A DNA stretch of 64,000 bases from Catonella morbi ATCC 51271 (GTDB lineage: Bacteria; Bacillota; Clostridia; Lachnospirales; Lachnospiraceae): positions 372,001 to 436,000 of the forward strand of contig NZ_KI535368.1 in the NCBI RefSeq assembly GCF_000160035.2. The letters run 5' to 3'. This document shows positions 60,290 to 64,000 of this stretch, in pieces. A program made the translations under genes and the position numbers. A model generated the notes under the pieces. The model searched no databases. It was given only the letters and a program-made list of their open reading frames with translations, and was not told where the DNA came from. The first letter of the stretch is position 1; each line of letters starts with the position of its first letter.

Positions 60290-61150
60290 ATGAACAGATA
60301 TGATATTGCCATAGTAGGTAGCGGTCCCGGTGGGCTTGAGGCTGCTATTACAGCAAAAATCAGAAATAAAGACATAATATTATTTGGAAACAAGGACTTG
60401 AGCCTTAAAATAACAAAGGCTGCTGAGATTAAGAACTATCTCGGTTTTCCGGATATTACAGGTGAAAATCTTGCAAAGGCATATAATGAACACTTGCAAA
60501 AAATGGACATTAATATAAATTATTCCAGAATAAATGCAGTATATGCAATGGGAGATTATTTTGCCCTGCAATCCGCAGATGAGATGTTTGAAGCAAAGTC
60601 GGTTATTATTTCTACCGGAGTAGTTACAGGCAAGACTGTACCGGGTGAAAATGAAAATCTTGGCAGCGGAGTCAGCTATTGTGCAACCTGTGATGCAGCA
60701 CTTTATAAAGGTAAGGAAGCCATAGTTGTGGGATATTCCTCTAAAGAAGAGGAGGAGGTTATCTTCCTTGCAGAAAAGGCAAAAAAAGTAACTTATATAG
60801 CTTTGTATAAGAATGTGCCGTTTCTTGCAGATAATATTGAGGTAGTAGAGGGATTCCTGCCACGTGAAATCATTAAAAATGAGGATAGGCTAACTTTAGT
60901 TACGAATAAAGGCTCGTATACAGCAGACGGGGTATTTTTCCTGAGAGATGCCATATCACCTGAAAAGCTTGTTCCGGGACTTCTTATAGAAGAAGGACAT
61001 ATTACGGTGGACAGGTCTATGCGCACCAATATTGAAGGGGTTTTTGCCTGCGGAGATATTACAGGCAAGCCGTATCAGTATATGAAGGCGGCAGGTGAAG
61101 GAAATGTGGCTGCACTTTCAGCCGTATCTTATCTTGCAGGACGAGCTTAA
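60290..61150 (+). CDS. Thioredoxin reductase-like flavoprotein without a clear NADPH site
   Basis: This 286-residue protein has the FAD motif IAIVGSGPGGLEAAITA, the redox pair YCATCDAALYKG (about residue 130) and the C-terminal FAD motif GVFACGDITGKPYQYMKAAGEGNVAALSA. The NADPH-binding GGGDSA and HRR motifs of classical TrxB are absent: the region reads VVGYSSKEEEEVIFLAE and YIALYKNV. That is how the ferredoxin-dependent flavin thioredoxin reductases (FFTR) of Clostridium differ from TrxB. Electrons probably come from ferredoxin. Confidence 0.85.
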   Translation: MNRYDIAIVGSGPGGLEAAITAKIRNKDIILFGNKDLSLKITKAAEIKNYLGFPDITGENLAKAYNEHLQKMDININYSRINAVYAMGDYFALQSADEMFEAKSVIISTGVVTGKTVPGENENLGSGVSYCATCDAALYKGKEAIVVGYSSKEEEEVIFLAEKAKKVTYIALYKNVPFLADNIEVVEGFLPREIIKNEDRLTLVTNKGSYTADGVFFLRDAISPEKLVPGLLIEEGHITVDRSMRTNIEGVFACGDITGKPYQYMKAAGEGNVAALSAVSYLAGRA

Positions 61151-61323
61151 ATGACTTTTGTTCATCATGAGATATTGTAAAAATGTTTATACCCGGATTG
61201 TTTAATGATATAGGTGTCAAAAGTATTTATCTCCAATATCATTGAATAATTTGGATTATATTATAAAATAACTCATTGAGGTTATATGATAAATTTGGGT
61301 GAAATCACCGGAAAGAGGATGTT

Positions 61324-61638
61324 ATGGTAAAAAAAATTAATGAAGCAGAATTTTCAGAGGTTAAGAACAGTAAGTTTGCAGTTGTAGATTTTAATGCTAC
61401 CTGGTGCGGACCTTGCAAGATGTTAGGACCTGTACTTGAGGAAGTATCGGAAGAACTTGGTTCTAAGGCAGCTTTCTTTGCTGTTGACGTAGATGATAAC
61501 CAGAGCCTTGCTATTAAAAATAAGATTCAGAGCATACCTGCCATTGTTATTTACAAGTATGGAGAGCCTGTAGACAGACAGATAGGTTTTCTTCCAAAGG
61601 CACAGCTCGTTGATTTTATAAGCAAGAATGTAGGTTAA
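61324..61638 (+). CDS. trxA: Thioredoxin
   Basis: This 104-residue protein has the active site FNATWCGPCKMLGP and the cis-Pro loop QSIPAIVIYKYGE, with PVDRQIGFLPKAQL after it. It starts at the ATG at 61324 behind AAAGAGG. It is the likely substrate of the preceding reductase and the likely donor to GPx. Confidence 0.95.
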   Translation: MVKKINEAEFSEVKNSKFAVVDFNATWCGPCKMLGPVLEEVSEELGSKAAFFAVDVDDNQSLAIKNKIQSIPAIVIYKYGEPVDRQIGFLPKAQLVDFISKNVG

Positions 61639-61663
61639 AAATCTCGTTAAATAAGGATGAATC

Positions 61664-62101
61664 ATGCAAAAAGAAGATAAATATAAAATGTTAAGACTTT
61701 CCAGCCAGCTTTGTTTCCCGCTTTATGCCTGCGCCAAGGAAATAGTCAAGAAGTATAAGCCTTTTTTAGATGAACTTGACCTTACATATACCCAATACAT
61801 TACAATGATGGTTATGTGGGAAAATGAAAAAGTAAATGTGAAAGAACTCGGTGAGCTTTTATATTTAGACTCAGGTACACTTACACCGGTTCTTAAGAAG
61901 CTTGAACAGAAAAAATTTATCGACCGCCATAGGGATAAGGATGATGAAAGGGTACTTAATGTAACCCTTACCGAAACCGGTAGGGAGCTTAAGGATAAGG
62001 CTTTAGACGTCCCTAAAAAAATGGGAGCCTGTCTCAGACTTACTGAGGAAGATATGTCCACCCTTCATAGGATACTTGATAAGATGCTTAGGGAATTTTA
62101 A
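61664..62101 (+). CDS. OhrR-type MarR family peroxide-sensing regulator
   Basis: This 145-residue protein has a winged helix (ELGELLYLDSGTLTPVLKKLEQKKFIDRHRDKDDERVLNVTLTETG). The N-terminal LSSQLCFPLYACAK carries the reactive Cys at the position of OhrR Cys15. OhrR represses until organic peroxide oxidises that Cys. It starts 26 bases after thioredoxin, so it probably controls this operon itself. Confidence 0.87.
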   Translation: MQKEDKYKMLRLSSQLCFPLYACAKEIVKKYKPFLDELDLTYTQYITMMVMWENEKVNVKELGELLYLDSGTLTPVLKKLEQKKFIDRHRDKDDERVLNVTLTETGRELKDKALDVPKKMGACLRLTEEDMSTLHRILDKMLREF

Positions 62102-62120
62102 TTTTTATAAGTTATACGTA

Positions 62121-62157
62121 AAAAAGATTGTCGCCCATACTTCGGTGACAATCTTTT
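62121..62157 (+). terminator. Terminator of the redox operon
   Basis: AAAAGATTGTC pairs with GACAATCTTTT around CGGTG-type loop bases, with T-rich DNA after it. A short reading frame (eight codons, MKTGFFLS, at about 62240) follows a good ribosome site in the remaining gap but is too short to call. Confidence 0.8.
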
Positions 62158-62305
62158 AATATAATAGGAATTATTTCTGAGAGATTATACTGCGACGGAT
62201 ATGTTGATGTCGCTTATGCGACCCACCGCAGGAGAAAAGTCATGAAAACAGGATTTTTTCTTTCATAAAAGTCTCTGTAAATTTTTATTAATTTGTTGCT
62301 GTCTT

Positions 62306-62674
62306 TTAGCTTTTAGAATTCAAATATTCCTTGATTGCAGCAAAGCTTTCTTTACTGATTACATGCTCGATTCTGCAGGCATCTTCTAAAGCGGTTTCTT
62401 TATCTACCCCGAGACTTATAAGCCATGAAGAGAAGAATTTATGCCTTTCATATATCATATCGGCAACTTCTTTTCCAAGCGGGGTAAGTCTTATATAGCC
62501 GTTTTCATCAACAACAATGTGCCCTGTGGTTCTAAGGTTTTTCATAGCCACACTTACGCTTGATTTCTTAAAGCCCATTTCGTTGGAAATATCTACAGAA
62601 CGTACATTTCCAATTCTTTCGGTAAGCATAAGTATTGTCTCTAAATAATCTTCAGCAGATTCATGTATTTCCAT
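62306..62674 (-). CDS. DtxR/MntR family metal-dependent regulator
   Basis: This 122-residue protein has an N-terminal winged helix (ESAEDYLETILMLTERIGNVRSVDISNEMGFKKSSVSVAMKNL) and a short dimerisation/metal domain (YERHKFFSSWLISLGVDKETALEDACRIEHVISKES) with the E, C-R-I-E-H and H ligand residues of the family. The start at 62674 is preceded by GGAGG; an in-frame TTG at 62689 overlaps that ribosome site. It may control manganese or iron genes, possibly the operon at 44.4 kb (inference). Confidence 0.9.
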   Translation of the reverse strand: MEIHESAEDYLETILMLTERIGNVRSVDISNEMGFKKSSVSVAMKNLRTTGHIVVDENGYIRLTPLGKEVADMIYERHKFFSSWLISLGVDKETALEDACRIEHVISKESFAAIKEYLNSKS

Positions 62675-62704
62675 TAACACCACCTCCAAGCTTTGTTTGT
62701 AATA

Positions 62705-62733
62705 AGTATAGCAAAGATTAAATATCTTAGCAA
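62705..62733 (-). promoter_or_regulatory. Promoter of the MntR-like gene
   Basis: TTGCTA (62733-62728) and TATACT (62710-62705) are 17 bases apart on the minus strand, about 30 bases before the start codon. Confidence 0.5.
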
Positions 62734-62864
62734 GGGTAAGTAAATTTAATCAGAATATTTGCCATTGTTTTTTTACTATAAATAATTTTTAGTTTTAAAA
62801 AGTTGCGTAGATGCTTATTTTATCATATAATTAAATAAAGAAATACGAAGGGATTAATGTAGTT

Positions 62865-63854
62865 TTGAATACAGAAATAAAGAATGCAGTTAATTCTGCA
62901 GGAGACAAGGCACAGTATGATGCCAGGGTTAAGAGAATACTTGCTGAGACATTAAATACTTAATGAATGCAAGCTGAAGGCGAAGTATGAATTTAGTATT
63001 TAAGTCGTTCTTTCGAACGAATGTGAGAAAGAACCTCAATAGATATAGTCACATACATTGAAGGTGAACCTAAGATAGGTATTGTACCGATTGAACCGGG
63101 ACTTACTAATATAGAAAAAACAGATGAGTCAGGGCAGAGAATTAAAGGATTGAACTCGGAGAGTGTTGAAGCAAATGAAGGTCTAATAAGGTTTGACATC
63201 ATATTTTATGTACGCTTAAAGAATGGACTTTCACAGATAATAGTGAATGTTGAGGCTCAGAAAGATGACCCGGTTTCATACAAGATACTTAACAGGGCAA
63301 TATTCTATGTGAGCAGACTTATATCATCACAAAAGGAAAGAGATTTTGTAAATACTAATTATGACGATATAAAGCAGGTATTTAGTATCTGGGTGTGTAT
63401 GAATATGAGTAAGAACAGTTTAAGTCATTTTCACATTGTAAAAGATGAGATGTTAGAGCCATACGACTGGAAGGGAAATGCAGACTTACTAAATATTGTG
63501 ATGATTGGAGTTACAAACGAACTTCCAAAGCATGATGAAAAATACGAATTACACCGTCTTATTGGGGCTTTATTGTCGGATAGATTAAGAGAAAATGAGA
63601 AACTGGATATTATTGAAAAGGAATATAAAATTCCTCTCAGCAATGATTTTATAAAGGAAGTGGATACTATGTGTAATTTAGGTCAGGGAATAGAGGATAG
63701 GGTAACAGTAGAGGTAACAGCAAAGAACTTAATAGATTTTGTTATGAATATGTATAAAAATAAATTCTCGTTGGAACAAATCTCGCTTGTAACAAAAAAG
63801 AGTATAGATGAAGTAAAAAAGATAATCGAAAAAAATGATAAGGTTTTGGCATAA
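62865..63854 (+). pseudogene. Broken Rpn/PD-(D/E)XK nuclease family gene
   Basis: The N-terminal part reads (M)NTEIKNAVNSAGDKAQYDARVKRILAE from a TTG start, then stops at 62960. The frame resumes after about 63045 with VTYIEGEPKIGIVPIEPGLTN, SESVEANEGLIRFDIIFYVRL (catalytic D) and QIIVNVEAQKDDPVSYKILNRAIFYVSRL (E-x-Q). It then runs uninterrupted to 63854, ending in an HTH-like EQISLVTKKSIDEVKKI. The gap between the two parts holds a family C repeat (62958-62997). The likely function was as for Rpn-A and Rpn-B. Confidence 0.8.
62958..62997. repeat. Family C repeat inside the broken Rpn gene
   Basis: ACTTAATGAATGCAAGCTGAAGG to GAATTTAGT matches 8479-8519 with about 90 percent identity. TAAATACT just before and AGTATTTA just after are inverted repeats. 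Insertion here coincides with the break in the reading frame. Confidence 0.75.
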
Positions 63855-64000
63855 CTATAGCAAAAATTTGTCCGCTCACAGCGAACAAAACGAACCAAAA
63901 TCCAATCAAAATTAGCCCTCATGTATGACCAAAATTTAATAAAATATTAAAAAATATCAATTTATGAGCCTGGAAACCGCAAATTTCCGGGTTCCTCTTT

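Noticed and set aside
62220-62270. Eight-codon frame MKTGFFLS with a good ribosome site
   Set aside because: Too short to separate from chance, and it is not placed as a leader of any gene on that strand.

Overview
The window looks like chromosomal DNA of an anaerobic low-GC Gram-positive bacterium, most likely a Clostridia member of the Lachnospiraceae type (inference). Supporting signs are strong AGGAGG-type ribosome sites, AT-rich spacers, a DUF4250 protein, a double-cubane-cluster reductase with its DUF3343 partner and activase, a Big_2 surface protein, MecA, and a DtxR/MntR regulator. No phage or plasmid backbone was seen. Most genes run on the plus strand.

Layout. 1-10.3 kb: end of groEL, a cluster of nested palindromes, a frameshifted secreted NHL/NlpC-P60 protein, a lone N6-adenine methyltransferase, an iron alcohol dehydrogenase, and an NfeD-SPFH membrane pair. 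10.3-16.8 kb: ABC-F ATPase, TraX, GNAT, DUF4250, a type I toxin-antitoxin-like locus with a decayed neighbour, DegV, RelBE and two tRNAs. 16.9-22.3 kb: gap-pgk-tpiA, a third type I locus with a frameshifted toxin, and thrC. 22.6-30.9 kb: a 993-residue surface protein, about 1 kb of repeats, and a rearranged tandem duplication carrying L-asparaginase and Rpn-type nuclease genes. 31-39.8 kb: asnS, the double-cubane reductase set, queT with a candidate preQ1 leader, a class A PBP, DUF1858 and mecA. 40.1-44.3 kb: a protein-kinase/P-loop-ATPase fusion with membrane and GH18 partners. 44.3-57.7 kb: a long iron-uptake operon (DUF4418, ABC pair, FTR1 permease, P19-like lipoprotein, DUF2318 protein, second ABC set, FMN-binding lipoprotein, and a fumarate-reductase-like membrane complex). 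57.7-64 kb: thrH, a secreted protein, a gpx-thioredoxin reductase-trx-ohrR redox operon, an MntR-like regulator, and a broken Rpn gene.

How the parts work together. The iron operon resembles the FTR1/P19/Fet systems of Campylobacter and E. coli, but here it continues into an FMN-binding lipoprotein and cytochrome b, flavoprotein and Fe-S subunits, which suggests a dedicated electron supply for handling iron at the cell surface. The redox operon could form a ferredoxin-flavin reductase-thioredoxin-peroxidase chain under a peroxide-sensing repressor. ThrC and ThrH may both feed threonine metabolism.

The most striking unlisted structure is a family of three small loci (14.5-15.0 kb and 20.3-20.6 kb). 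A tiny hydrophobic peptide gene and a convergent short RNA share a terminator hairpin. In two of them, the short RNA carries a second, imperfect copy of the toxin ribosome-site/start-codon region, so it can base-pair with the toxin mRNA. This is the architecture of Fst/par type I toxin-antitoxin loci. One locus is intact, one keeps only the RNA half, and one has a frameshifted toxin. Three further families of short palindromic repeats are scattered between genes.
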